Source of the DNA: JAAFIP01 sp043766985
GTDB taxonomy: Bacteria > Pseudomonadota > Gammaproteobacteria > Burkholderiales > Burkholderiaceae_C
Reading direction: 5' to 3'
Length of the DNA: 64,000 nt
NCBI GenBank assembly: GCA_043766985.1
Contig: JAYUHM010000234.1
Location: forward strand, 34,504 to 98,503
The first letter of the stretch is position 1. Every line of letters begins with the position of its first letter. This document shows positions 1 through 7,919 of this stretch, piece by piece. The notes below the pieces were generated by a model. That model worked only from the letters and a program-made list of their open reading frames with translations. It had not been told where the DNA came from and searched no databases. Both the position numbers and the translations under genes were made by a program.

Positions 1-2
1 CA

Positions 3-623
3 GCCAGCTTGGCACTGATCGACGGCGCCAACGGGTCTGCATCGCAAGAGCTGACTGACCTGCACCACAACCATGGCATGGGCTTGATTTGGGTGGGCGC
101 CGTATCGCCCTCCAAAGCCTGGCGCACGTTTCGCCGCCCGCTGCGCTGGCCCGAGGTACTGACCGCCATGGACATGTACTTTGAGCCAAAAACCGAGCCT
201 GATTATCAACAGACCGATGCCGCACTGCCTGCGCAGACGGACAACGCCACCGAGCCCGCCGCATGGCCAGCCGCTGGCACCGGCAACCGCGCTTTGGTGG
301 CCGATCCAGACCCCCAAGCGCGCCTTTACCTGCGCAGCGCATTGGCCTCAATGGGTGTTACCCACGTAGATGAAGCCTCCAGCGTGGCCGAAACCCAGGC
401 CTTACTGGGCCAACACGGTTACCAATTGGTCAGCGTTGACCTTGACCTGCCCGACGTTAGCCCGTGGCTCGCCCTGGACGCGGCCCACTTGGCCCCGCTA
501 CGCATAGTGACCGGCCAGAGCATCAGTTTGCGCACCAGGTTCAAAGCCAAAATGCATGACTGCATCGCCATGCAAAAGCCATTGGATACTGACAAGTTAG
601 GTGATTTGCTACTAAATTTATAG
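3..623 (+). CDS. Tandem response-regulator receiver-like protein (C-terminal part)
   Basis: The open frame enters from before the window, so only the C-terminal part is seen. Residues from about 100 to the end form a receiver-like fold: an acidic pair near the start (VADPDP), a phosphoacceptor-type aspartate in VSVDLDLPD, a conserved threonine position in VTGQ and the lysine-proline in MQKPLD. The first 50 residues end in FRRPLRW, which looks like the end of another receiver domain, so two receivers may be fused. There is no DNA-binding or enzymatic output domain after the second receiver. Partner kinase and function cannot be told. The stop codon falls at the edge of a dispersed repeat copy (621-656). 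Confidence 0.6.
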   Translation, partial: ASLALIDGANGSASQELTDLHHNHGMGLIWVGAVSPSKAWRTFRRPLRWPEVLTAMDMYFEPKTEPDYQQTDAALPAQTDNATEPAAWPAAGTGNRALVADPDPQARLYLRSALASMGVTHVDEASSVAETQALLGQHGYQLVSVDLDLPDVSPWLALDAAHLAPLRIVTGQSISLRTRFKAKMHDCIAMQKPLDTDKLGDLLLNL

Positions 624-656
624 CTTACTGTGCCCTGCTCTATTGGGCTTTTGGCA
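621..656 (+). repeat. Dispersed ~35-bp repeat, copy A
   Basis: Degenerate copy of the repeat whose core blocks are AGCTGCTTGTGCTAT and ATTCTATTGGGCTAG. This copy keeps CTATTGGGC and the TGTGC block and overlaps the stop codon of the receiver protein. Confidence 0.6.
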
Positions 657-675
657 TAAACGATAGAGAAATACG

Positions 676-1122
676 TCAAAACTCTCCTGCCAGCAACTCC
701 CAAAGCCCCACGGCGTGCACAACGCCAATGCCAAGGCAGATCAACGAGCTGATGACGACAAAGCCTGTGCTGTGGCTGCGCTGTGGCACCAGCAAGAGCG
801 CAAAACCCGCTATGCCGCGCAGCAAATACACGGCGGTGACTAAACTGAGGACGATTTTGTAGCCGGGTAGCGGTGCAAGTACCCCAAAGTCTGCCACCGA
901 GAGCGCATAAGCCGCCCATACTGCCAACACCACGGCAATACCGAAAGTGACCACATCGTGCCAGCCATGCCCTTGCTCGGCGGCGTGGACAAACTTCTTG
1001 CCTGCGCCAAAAAATTGGTACCACTTGGCACCGCCTGCAATGATGGCGATGTGCAGCACAGACGCCGTGGCGCTCAAGACAGCGCCGTAGAAGAATGCGT
1101 CGCTTTGGGGGCCGTGGGACAT
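676..1122 (-). CDS. Small integral membrane protein, unknown
   Basis: A 148-residue protein with four hydrophobic segments (roughly residues 12-30, 55-76, 86-110 and 122-143) and short charged loops, so it should be an inner-membrane protein. I do not recognise a named family. It is the last gene of a leftward series that begins with the DCC thiol oxidoreductase at 2926, and it starts 16 bp after the epimerase stop codon, so co-transcription is likely. Two histidines in the first two segments (LHIAI, GHGWHD) could bind a cofactor, but that is only a guess. Confidence 0.6.
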   Translation of the reverse strand: MSHGPQSDAFFYGAVLSATASVLHIAIIAGGAKWYQFFGAGKKFVHAAEQGHGWHDVVTFGIAVVLAVWAAYALSVADFGVLAPLPGYKIVLSLVTAVYLLRGIAGFALLLVPQRSHSTGFVVISSLICLGIGVVHAVGLWELLAGEF

Positions 1123-1138
1123 GGTGAGTTCAACTTCT

Positions 1139-2029
1139 TTAGATTGCTACACTTGTAATAGCTGCTCGTGCTACATTCTGTTGGGCTAGCAAGGGTTTTG
1201 GCATATGACGCAACCAGTATAAGGCTTCGTTGCAATCGGTCGTGCCACCGGCTTGCAACATGCGCATGGTGTCGACGCTGACCACGGTTTGCGGCAAATA
1301 GGCTGCGGCAAGGGCGCTGAGTTTCATCAACCACCAGGGTAGCGGTAGCCACAGCGCGGCGCCTTTGCCAGCGGCGTGGCGGTAGCGTGCCAGCATCTCG
1401 CGGTAAGTCATGTCTTCTGGCCCGGCCAGCTCGATGGTGCGGCGCAGGGCTTTGGGGTGTTCGCAAATGCGGGTGACGGCTTCGGCCACGTCTTGCACTT
1501 GCATGGGCGCCAACTGAGATGCGCCGGGGTGCAGCAAGCCGGGCAGGGCGATGATGGGCAGCTTGGCCAGCCATTGCAGTAGCTGGGTGCTGGGGCATTG
1601 CGCGTCGGCTACCAGGCCGGGGCGCACGATGGCGTAGTCCACCGGGCTGGCCTGCAAGGCTTGCTCGCACGCCAACTTGCTGGCGGTGTATTTGCCAGGT
1701 ATGCCGCCCCCCATACCCAGGCCAGACAAGTGCACAATGCGCGCCACCCGCTCGGTGGCGCAGGCGGCAAACAAGGCCGTGGGCGCTTTTACGTAGACGG
1801 CATCAAAGGTGTTGCCGCCGCGCTCTATCAAAATGCCCGCAGCGTTAACGACAATATCGGCCCCGCGCACAATGGCTGCAAACAGCTCTGGCGTGTTGTC
1901 GTAGCGGTAGTCCACCACCACATCGCAGTTTTTGCGGCCCGCGGTAACTACCTGGTGGCCGTGGCTGCGTAGCTCTGCGGCAATAGCGCGGCCCAACAGG
2001 CCTGCACCGCCAAAGACGATGACTTTCAT
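1139..2029 (-). CDS. NAD(P)-binding epimerase/NmrA-like protein (SDR superfamily)
   Basis: An extended/atypical short-chain dehydrogenase-like protein of 296 residues. The N-terminus carries the nucleotide-binding glycine motif GGAGLLGRAI (residues 7-16), followed by NAAGIL in the fourth strand and a YTASK segment (about residues 138-142) matching the YxxxK catalytic pair. The C-terminal half resembles the NDUFA9/NmrA-type redox-sensor or isomerase group; the substrate cannot be predicted. It is part of the DCC operon. Its last ~16 residues (VARAAITSVAI) are encoded by a copy of the dispersed repeat (1156-1190), which seems to have replaced or extended the original C-terminus. Confidence 0.8.
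   Translation of the reverse strand: MKVIVFGGAGLLGRAIAAELRSHGHQVVTAGRKNCDVVVDYRYDNTPELFAAIVRGADIVVNAAGILIERGGNTFDAVYVKAPTALFAACATERVARIVHLSGLGMGGGIPGKYTASKLACEQALQASPVDYAIVRPGLVADAQCPSTQLLQWLAKLPIIALPGLLHPGASQLAPMQVQDVAEAVTRICEHPKALRRTIELAGPEDMTYREMLARYRHAAGKGAALWLPLPWWLMKLSALAAAYLPQTVVSVDTMRMLQAGGTTDCNEALYWLRHMPKPLLAQQNVARAAITSVAI
1156..1190 (+). repeat. Dispersed repeat, copy B, inside the epimerase 3' end
   Basis: A well-conserved copy (GCTGCTCGTGCTA then ATTCTGTTGGGCTAGC) that lies antisense within the last codons of the epimerase gene and is translated as QQNVARAAI. Confidence 0.8.
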
Positions 2030-2080
2030 GATGTGCTCCTTGCGTTAAAAAGCGGGTACATTTAGCCAGCGTTGGGTGCG

Positions 2081-2455
2081 TCAAGCCTGCAAGGCGTAGA
2101 GCACCAGCAGGGTGATTGCGAAAAATGCAATCCACGACAGGTGCTTGCCGCGCGATGCAATCAACGCGACTGCGCCGTGCATAAAAAAGGTGATGCCTAT
2201 GACCAAGCCGATAGCGTAGGGTGTGGCGCTGCCCAAGGCCAGCAGTGCCAGTACCGCCGCAAAACCCAGCCACGCTACAGAGGTGATGTGCCAGGCAAAG
2301 CGCAGTGTGCGTCCCGCAAATTCGCTTCCACCCACTACCTTGGGCAAGTCGTTGCGTTTAAAAAGGCGCTTGAGCAGGTAGCGCTCGCCCAAATACGAGT
2401 GCGCCATGCACACCAAAACCACCAGAGCGGCTGCGATAGAAAGGGCGATGGTCAT
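2081..2455 (-). CDS. Small four-helix membrane protein, unknown
   Basis: A 124-residue, very hydrophobic protein. The N-terminal segment (residues 3-18) is followed by a basic stretch (KRLFKRND) and then three further transmembrane segments (about 50-72, 78-98 and 104-122). No named domain is recognised. Its start codon directly follows the stop of the DCC protein (TAAATG on the minus strand), so translation is very probably coupled. The next gene, the epimerase, begins about 50 bp further on. It is likely a membrane component of whatever redox function the DCC/epimerase operon has. Confidence 0.65.
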   Translation of the reverse strand: MTIALSIAAALVVLVCMAHSYLGERYLLKRLFKRNDLPKVVGGSEFAGRTLRFAWHITSVAWLGFAAVLALLALGSATPYAIGLVIGITFFMHGAVALIASRGKHLSWIAFFAITLLVLYALQA

Positions 2456-2926
2456 TTAAGATTCTCCTTGAGTGGGGTGGGTCGTTGTGTTGCAGGTGCC
2501 CTCAGCGCAGGCTTGCGAGCGCCGGTGTGCGCGCAAGGCGGCGATGCGGATGAGCAGGGGGCCGAGAGCCGCGGAGACGCCGTAGCGATTGCGCGCAAAC
2601 ACTTTGTAGGCTGCGTCAAACGCGGGCTTGAGCAGCGGCCAGCCCGTGGGCGCGGCCAAGTGCCCCAAGCCTACTGCGCCATAGGCCAAGCGAAACACCT
2701 CTACGCCAATCACCAGTGATCCATCGGGCCGGGCAGCGTGGATCAATCCGTTCATGGCCTCCAGCGTGGCGCCGTAGGGTGTGGGGTCAAACAACGGCGC
2801 CGAGATATCTACAAACTGCAACTGGCCAGCGGTGTTGCGCGCCTTCAGGTTGTCCATTTCCAGATTGCAAACCGGGCATGCGCCGTCGAACAGCAGGGTG
2901 AGAGGGAAGTTGCTAGTCATACACAT
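2456..2926 (-). CDS. DCC-family thiol-disulfide oxidoreductase (DUF393)
   Basis: A protein of about 156 residues with the family signature FDGACPVCN near the N-terminus (residues 14-22); its two cysteines form the CxxC redox centre of the DCC/DUF393 group. The rest has the usual pattern of this family (FVDISAP, then a hydrophobic tail). Members are predicted thiol-disulfide oxidoreductases of unknown substrate. A second methionine at residue 3 (MTSNF) may be the true start. It heads a leftward operon. A palindrome at 2949-2972, matching one in front of the GbsR-type regulator gene, lies just upstream of its start and is a likely operator. Confidence 0.85.
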   Translation of the reverse strand: MCMTSNFPLTLLFDGACPVCNLEMDNLKARNTAGQLQFVDISAPLFDPTPYGATLEAMNGLIHAARPDGSLVIGVEVFRLAYGAVGLGHLAAPTGWPLLKPAFDAAYKVFARNRYGVSAALGPLLIRIAALRAHRRSQACAEGTCNTTTHPTQGES

Positions 2927-2948
2927 GTTCCTTTGTTTTTTATTACTG

Positions 2949-2972
2949 TTATTTCAGTCTAAACAGAAATAA
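2949..2972. promoter_or_regulatory. Palindromic operator candidate in front of the DCC operon
   Basis: An inverted repeat TTATTTC-N10-GAAATAA. The same arms with the same 10-bp spacing occur at 3643-3666 over the start of the GbsR/MarR-type regulator gene. The most economical reading is that this regulator binds both sites. Confidence 0.55.
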
Positions 2973-2992
2973 ATGATTAAAAAAATGCCGTA

Positions 2993-3601
2993 TCAAGGCC
3001 CAATCACCGAGCCCATGGCTTGCATATCGGCTTGGGCTTTGCTGGTTTTTTTGCCAGCGGCGGCGTCTGCGGGCGGTGCCTCCCCGCGTATCAGTTTTTG
3101 AATTTTGGCGCCCAGTTTTAGCACCTTGGTCAGGGTCTCGGTGTCCAGGCGCAGCATCTCGTCGCTCCACACCGTCATGGTCTGCAGCATGGTCAGCATC
3201 TCGCGCATACGGTTGGCGCGCTCCACGCCGTCCAGCATGATCTCGGGGTGGTTCAGCAGTTCGCGCAGCATGTCAATCGTGGGCATGATCTCGCGCTCTT
3301 TCCGCTCGCGCACCACCGTGCGCGACAGCTCCCAAATATCGGTGCTGGCCTCAAAATGGTCGCGCCGGTCACCCATCACATGCACCAGCTTCACCAGGTT
3401 CCACGCCTTCAGCTCGCTGATCGAATTGCTCACATTGCTACGCGCCACACCCAGCGTGTCGGCTATCTCGTCTGCAGGCAGCGGCTTGCCAGTCAGGTAC
3501 AGCAGCGCATGGATCTGCGCCACCGTGCGGTTAACGCCCCAGCGCGTGCCCATCTCTCCCCAGTGGAGGATGAATTTTTGGCTGGTTTGGCTGAGCTGCA
3601 T
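2993..3601 (-). CDS. GbsR/MarR-family transcriptional regulator
   Basis: A winged-helix regulator of about 202 residues. The N-terminal region (SQKFILHWGEMGTRWGVNR) and the helix-turn-helix ADEIADTLGVARSNVSNSI are typical of the GbsR group, followed by the wing segment VMGDRRDHF. The C-terminal half is helical and probably dimerises. I chose the ATG at 3601; a TTG at 3655 would add 18 residues but would lie inside the palindrome and has no ribosome-binding site. The palindrome at 3641-3668 sits just upstream, suggesting autoregulation. The gene lies between the DCC operon and the divergent DUF2867 gene. Confidence 0.85.
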   Translation of the reverse strand: MQLSQTSQKFILHWGEMGTRWGVNRTVAQIHALLYLTGKPLPADEIADTLGVARSNVSNSISELKAWNLVKLVHVMGDRRDHFEASTDIWELSRTVVRERKEREIMPTIDMLRELLNHPEIMLDGVERANRMREMLTMLQTMTVWSDEMLRLDTETLTKVLKLGAKIQKLIRGEAPPADAAAGKKTSKAQADMQAMGSVIGP

Positions 3602-3640
3602 GGTTTTTGGCTGTCTCTTGGGTATGAATATAATTCCGTC

Positions 3641-3668
3641 TTTTATTTCTGTCAATAGAGAAATAAAA
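3641..3668. promoter_or_regulatory. Palindromic operator between the GbsR-like and DUF2867 genes
   Basis: A perfect inverted repeat with 10-bp arms (TTTTATTTCT and AGAAATAAAA) and an 8-bp spacer, placed in the divergent intergenic region. Its core matches the palindrome at 2949-2972. Confidence 0.6.
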
Positions 3669-3732
3669 GAAATACAATGTGCTCAACACCATCTGGCCCA
3701 GGTTGCTTTCAGTACCCTCTTCAGGACAAGCC

Positions 3733-4254
3733 ATGACCGTTATGACATGCGACATTCCCTCCACCAGCGTGCTAGACCGCCGTTGGGTGGAAGCGGCTTA
3801 TTTTCGAGATGCCTACCGCGCACCGCTGCACCACACGCAGGCCAGAGTGGTTGATATTTTTATGGCCATCTTCGCGCATCACCCCCTGTGGATGAAGTCC
3901 ATTTTGATAGTCCGCAACCGAATCGCCTCCGTCTGCGGGCTAGACGCGCCCACAGCGGTTGAAATCCTGCATCCACAATTCAAGACCAGCTACGCGATCG
4001 GCGACAAGATTGGCGTATGGCCCATCTTTGCGTTGACTGCGACCGAACTGGTCGCAGGCCGTGACAACAAGCACCTGGACTTCAGGCTCTCGGTGTTAAA
4101 AGTAAGGCAGGGCGAGACGACCAGCGTGGTTGTCTCTACGGTCTGCAGCGTACACAACGTGTTTGGCAAAATCTATCTATTCTTCATCGTGCCGTTTCAC
4201 AAATGGGGTGTACGGTGGTTGATTGCTCAGGCCATCAAGGCAGGGCGGCTATAG
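3733..4254 (+). CDS. DUF2867 family protein
   Basis: About 173 residues from the ATG at 3733; an upstream ATG at 3679 is less likely because the segment it adds does not look like the family. The pattern HHPLWMKSILIVRNRIAS followed later by IGVWPIF, DKHLDFRLSV-like strands and a C-terminal FFIVPFHKWGVRWL is characteristic of DUF2867, a family of unknown biochemical function. It is divergent from the GbsR-type regulator and shares the palindrome at 3641-3668, so it is probably in the same regulon as the DCC operon. Confidence 0.8.
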   Translation: MTVMTCDIPSTSVLDRRWVEAAYFRDAYRAPLHHTQARVVDIFMAIFAHHPLWMKSILIVRNRIASVCGLDAPTAVEILHPQFKTSYAIGDKIGVWPIFALTATELVAGRDNKHLDFRLSVLKVRQGETTSVVVSTVCSVHNVFGKIYLFFIVPFHKWGVRWLIAQAIKAGRL

Positions 4255-4260
4255 TGTTTT

Positions 4261-4278
4261 ACAAATATCATAATTTGT
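4261..4278. promoter_or_regulatory. Operator candidate of the toxin-antitoxin operon
   Basis: An inverted repeat ACAAAT-N6-ATTTGT, 15 bp before the antitoxin start codon and overlapping a possible -35 (TTTACA at 4258-4263). Antitoxins of this type usually repress their own promoter through such a site. Confidence 0.45.
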
Positions 4279-4292
4279 AGTACGCTGAGTAG

Positions 4293-4586
4293 ATGATGAG
4301 TGCTGCAGCAACCAACAACGACCAATTCCTCAGCCTGCGCCTGGGCGCAAGCGACTCTGCGCTCATGCAGCAGTTGCATGAGCGCATGGGGCTGAGCAAG
4401 ACGGATATTGTGAAACACGCCTTGCGCCAGCTGGCCATCAGCACCGAGGCGCAGGCGGATGTGAGCTTGTACGATTTGGGTAAACCCATCTTTGGTAAGC
4501 ATGGCGATGCATCGCGTCAGTCGGCAGACATCAAGTCTGTGGTGCGCGAGCGGCTGGCCGCCAAGCGCCTCGTTAACGCACTGTAA
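4293..4586 (+). CDS. Ribbon-helix-helix-type antitoxin
   Basis: A 97-residue protein. The segment FLSLRLGASDSALMQQLHE followed by MGLSKTDIVKHALRQL has the strand-helix-helix pattern of CopG/RelB-like DNA-binding antitoxins. The C-terminal tail (FGKHGDASRQSADIK) would be the toxin-binding part. It ends 9 bp before the PIN-domain gene, the usual antitoxin-toxin order. A palindrome at 4261-4278 probably serves autoregulation. The family was assigned from the pattern, not from a close match. Confidence 0.75.
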   Translation: MMSAAATNNDQFLSLRLGASDSALMQQLHERMGLSKTDIVKHALRQLAISTEAQADVSLYDLGKPIFGKHGDASRQSADIKSVVRERLAAKRLVNAL

Positions 4587-4595
4587 GCGCCGCGC

Positions 4596-5045
4596 GTGAA
4601 AACCATTGGCCTGCGTGACGTGCTGTGCGACAGCGGCCCACTAGCGGCGCTGTTTAACCGCAGCGACAGCTACCACGCGCAAGCGCTGGCCTACTTTAAA
4701 CGCCACGGCACGCACGTGCGCCTGCTCACCACCTGGGAAGTCGTGTCTGAAGTCATGTATTTTCTGGACTTTAGCGCCCACGCGCAGGCTGACCTGCTGC
4801 TGTGGCTGCACGAAGGCACCATACGCGACCGAATTCGCATTGCATCACTGCAAACAGACGATCTGCTGGGCCTGTCAGCCATGATGCGCAAATACGCAGC
4901 CCGCCCCATGGATTTAGCTGACGCCTCGCTCGTATGGCTGGCTAACAGCACAGGCGTGACGGACATCATTACCGTTGACCGCGCAGACTTTGCGGTTTAT
5001 CGTACGAATAAGCGCAAGGCGTTCAAGCGCGTTTTTTTGGATTGA
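4596..5045 (+). CDS. PIN-domain ribonuclease toxin (VapC-like)
   Basis: A 149-residue PIN-domain protein. The acidic residues expected of the metal site are present: an aspartate in CDSGPLAALF near residue 12, a glutamate in TTWEVVSEVMYF, an aspartate in PMDLADASLVWLA and one in TVDRADFAVY at the end. Such toxins cleave RNA, often tRNA or rRNA; the target cannot be predicted. The start is GTG at 4596, 9 bp after the antitoxin stop, consistent with one operon and translational coupling. Confidence 0.8.
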   Translation: MKTIGLRDVLCDSGPLAALFNRSDSYHAQALAYFKRHGTHVRLLTTWEVVSEVMYFLDFSAHAQADLLLWLHEGTIRDRIRIASLQTDDLLGLSAMMRKYAARPMDLADASLVWLANSTGVTDIITVDRADFAVYRTNKRKAFKRVFLD

Positions 5046-5096
5046 GTGTCAACATGTCGTGACACTGAAAATGCCAGCCTTTAAGGAGTTCACCCC

Positions 5097-5489
5097 ATGA
5101 CCCAGCAAGCCGCAGGCACCTTTGAAGTGTCCATGAAGCCATTGTCTTCGCCTGAAGACCCGCCAGGTGCAATCCCGGGGCGTATGTCACTGGACAAGCA
5201 GTTTTCTGGCGACTTGGTAGCGGTAGGCCAAGGCCAGATGCTGACCGCCGTGACGCCTACCCAAGGCTCTGCGGCCTATGTGGCGATTGAGCGGGTGACG
5301 GGCGCGCTGCACGGGCGTGCGGGCAGCTTTGTGTTGCAGCACAGCGGCACCATGAACCGGGGCGCGCAGCAATTGTCGGTGACGGTGGTGCCCGATTCTG
5401 GTACCGATGCGCTTGCCGGTATCAGCGGGCAGCTGACGATCCGCATTGCGGATGGCAAGCACTTTTATGTGCTGGAGTACAGCGTGTAG
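5097..5489 (+). CDS. DUF3224 family protein
   Basis: A 130-residue protein with the pattern of DUF3224: GTFEVSMKPL near the N-terminus, MSLDKQFSGDL, then YVAIERVTGALHGRAGSFVLQHSGTM and a C-terminal GISGQLTIRI-HFYVLEYS. The family is predicted to adopt a small beta-barrel like allene oxide cyclase; its role is unknown. A good ribosome-binding site (AAGGAG) lies about 10 bp before the ATG. It seems to be a single-gene unit, followed by a repeat copy at 5533. Confidence 0.85.
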   Translation: MTQQAAGTFEVSMKPLSSPEDPPGAIPGRMSLDKQFSGDLVAVGQGQMLTAVTPTQGSAAYVAIERVTGALHGRAGSFVLQHSGTMNRGAQQLSVTVVPDSGTDALAGISGQLTIRIADGKHFYVLEYSV

Positions 5490-5532
5490 GCATGGGTAGG
5501 CGCAAAATTAACGCAATGCATATGCTATATAT

Positions 5533-5566
5533 AAAATAGCACCTTGTGCTTTGCTCTATTGGGCTG
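5533..5566 (+). repeat. Dispersed repeat, copy C
   Basis: An intergenic copy between the DUF3224 and TraB/GumN genes: AAATAGC, CTTGTGCT and CTCTATTGGGCTGG are retained. Confidence 0.7.
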
Positions 5567-5604
5567 GTGCCGTATTTTTATATAAATTCGGGTTTATTGC
5601 CGCT

Positions 5605-6543
5605 TTAGAACACTTTTTGCACCGTGTACCCGCGCCTCTCCATTAAAGCGGGCAGGCCCTCGGGGCCAACCATGTGCAGCGCGCCTACTGCGGCAAAAAT
5701 ACGGCGCCCATCGCCGTGCAGGGTGTCGATGCGTGCGGCCATGGCGGGGTTGCGGTCGTCCAGCAGGCGCTTGAGGTCAGCGCGCTCTTTGGCGGTGTTC
5801 AGGCACTTGCACCAGCTCGCATAGCTGCTCATGGTGGGGTAGTCGCTGTCGGCCCATGATTGGGCCAGCTTGGCCAATAGCACTTGCGCCGTGCCGTCCT
5901 CCAGCTGCACCAGCCCTTCGTCCACTGCCGCCAAGGCTTCTTCCCTGCTGGACACCCGCATCAGGCGCAATTGGTCTTCTACGCTTTCGATGGCTTCGAC
6001 AGATTTCTTGCTGCTGCTGGCCACCCCTGCAAGCACCAGGTCGGCACCGTAGGCGGGGCTAAGGCCCTGCTTCATCAGGGCCATGACGGTTAACGTGACA
6101 ATTTGGAATTCAGGCCGCAGTGGCGCTAACTGCGCTACCGGAACGCAGCTTACTTGGGCCTGGCGCGCAACCCTGGCCCCGAGCGCTTGGGGTAGCGGTT
6201 TTGCTGGGGTATCCAGCATGCCTTGGCTCAGTTGGTGCATGGCCTGTGGGTCTAGCGGGTTCAGCTCCAAGGCGATGCTGTCGCTTTGCCGGATAGCCTG
6301 AATCAACTGCGGGCCGGGTAAAGCCCACTCTAGCTTGGACACATGGATGGTGCCGTACAAATACGAGCTGCGCCCGTCTTTGGTAACGCGCCACAAAAAC
6401 CCACGGTCTTTGGCTGATTTTTGCAGTTCTTTCAGCTGCGATGGGGTAGGCGCACTGTCAGGTGCCGGGCAGCCGTCTTGTGCGTATGCGCTGCCGAGTA
6501 ACGCAGCCAGAACCAGAACAACCAAGTGGCGTAGATGAAGCAT
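5605..6543 (-). CDS. TraB/GumN family protein, exported
   Basis: A 312-residue protein with a signal peptide (hydrophobic residues 8-20, then YAQDG). The family motif GTIHVSK is at about residues 65-71, and the second glycine/histidine motif GALHMVGPEGLP lies near the C-terminus; both contribute to the proposed metal site of TraB/GumN proteins, some of which are metalloproteases. Between them is the usual helical region with ALELNPLD. The physiological role is unknown. It stands alone, with a repeat copy downstream. Confidence 0.8.
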   Translation of the reverse strand: MLHLRHLVVLVLAALLGSAYAQDGCPAPDSAPTPSQLKELQKSAKDRGFLWRVTKDGRSSYLYGTIHVSKLEWALPGPQLIQAIRQSDSIALELNPLDPQAMHQLSQGMLDTPAKPLPQALGARVARQAQVSCVPVAQLAPLRPEFQIVTLTVMALMKQGLSPAYGADLVLAGVASSSKKSVEAIESVEDQLRLMRVSSREEALAAVDEGLVQLEDGTAQVLLAKLAQSWADSDYPTMSSYASWCKCLNTAKERADLKRLLDDRNPAMAARIDTLHGDGRRIFAAVGALHMVGPEGLPALMERRGYTVQKVF

Positions 6544-6607
6544 TGCCAGATGCTAGCAGAGTCGGGCAGTGATGGCGATGGCTTTAGCCGCTTACCCGGC
6601 CCAGGGC

Positions 6608-7606
6608 TCATTCCATTTTGATACTGCGCATCATGATAATGCCGCCAAACAGTGCCGTGTCGGACTTGATCCGTTTTGCCAGACCCTCGGCCGTCGAGGG
6701 GGAGGGCTGCCAGCCTACGGTGACCAGTCGGGCACGGCCCTCGGGACTTTTGATGGCTTCGATGACGGCGGCGCTGAGCTTGGCGGCGATGGCTTTGGGC
6801 ATGCTGGCTGGGGCGGCCATGGCCGTCCACAGATCCATCTCGGTGTTGTACACGCCCAGCTCGGCCATGCTGGGCAGTTCAGCAGCTTGGGTGCTGCGCA
6901 CCGACGTGGTAACCGCAATGCCTTTGAGTTTGCCGCCGCGGATATGTGACATCACCAAGCCGGGCGGCAGCAGGGCAGCTTGCAGTTGCCCTGCCAGCAG
7001 TGCGTTGATAACCTGCGGGTTGCCAGGGTAGGGAATATGCACGCCAGCGGAGCTGATTTTGCCCTTGATAAGCTCCATGCCCAGATGGCCAGGGGTGCCC
7101 GCACCAGGAGAGCCGTAGCTGGCCTTGTTGCCCAGGTCGCGCAGCCATTGCAGCCATTGCTGCGGCGTGGTACCGGAAGCGCTGGCGTTGACGACCAGAA
7201 CCAGCGGCTGGGTGCCGATGAGTGCGATGGGCTGAAAATCACGCGCCGGGTCAAACGGGGTGGCGGGGTTGAGCATTTTCACCACGGTCAAGGTGGTGTT
7301 GTTCATGATGCCCACGGTGTGCTCATCGGTGGCCTTGGCTACCAAGTCGCCCGCGATGCTGCCGGAGGCACCGGCTTTGTTTTCAATAATGACGGGTTGG
7401 CCTAAAATTTTGGCTAACGACTCTGACAGTGCCCGGGCCGACAAGTCTTGCACTGAGCCCGCTGGAAATCCCACCACGATACGCAAGGGCTTGGTGGGCC
7501 AGTTCGCTGCTTGCGCGCTGGCGCTGCCGGCTCTGGTTTGGGCGAACGCGCTGGGCCACAGCGCCAGTTGGCCTGCAGAAAGCAAAATGGAGCGACGAAT
7601 ATTCAT
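6608..7606 (-). CDS. Bug-family (TTT) periplasmic solute-binding protein
   Basis: A 332-residue exported protein with an N-terminal signal (MNIRRSILLSAGQ to AFAQ) and the Bug hallmark WPTKPLRIVVGFPAGS. It continues with the family pattern VIIENKAGASGSIA (residues 95-108), GTPGHLGMELIKG and IPYPGNPQVINALLAGQLQ. These proteins bind small carboxylates in the periplasm for tripartite tricarboxylate transporters or sensing. No TctA/TctB genes are near, which is normal for the expanded Bug family of this group. The ligand is unknown. Confidence 0.9.
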   Translation of the reverse strand: MNIRRSILLSAGQLALWPSAFAQTRAGSASAQAANWPTKPLRIVVGFPAGSVQDLSARALSESLAKILGQPVIIENKAGASGSIAGDLVAKATDEHTVGIMNNTTLTVVKMLNPATPFDPARDFQPIALIGTQPLVLVVNASASGTTPQQWLQWLRDLGNKASYGSPGAGTPGHLGMELIKGKISSAGVHIPYPGNPQVINALLAGQLQAALLPPGLVMSHIRGGKLKGIAVTTSVRSTQAAELPSMAELGVYNTEMDLWTAMAAPASMPKAIAAKLSAAVIEAIKSPEGRARLVTVGWQPSPSTAEGLAKRIKSDTALFGGIIMMRSIKME

Positions 7607-7919
7607 GGGGGATTACCGGGTGAGGTTGCGAGAGATGTGCCCTGCGCAGGGTGCGCGGCGTGCAGCTGGTGCAGGTGAAAATTATAGATGCTTTTACAGT
7701 GCCGTCTCTGTGCTTGAAAAAATTAAACGCCTCGTATCCAATGTATTTACTATGTATAACGCTTCTAAATTAATAGCAAACGCGTCTTGGAATTTACAAA
7801 AACGTGATTTTTTACACACGCTTTTTGCTGTCGGGTGTCGTCGCTTGGCGCGATGGGGCGGGACTGATGTTGACGTTACGCAAACACCTTGCCAGTGCTG
7901 CCCCCACCTAACGCACCAT
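7607..7919. other. Gene-free stretch, AT-rich
   Basis: About 310 bp between the Bug gene start and the end of the MnmC-like gene. An AT-rich patch lies at 7686-7815. I see no convincing gene, RNA or strong terminator; the promoter of the leftward Bug gene should be here. Confidence 0.4.
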
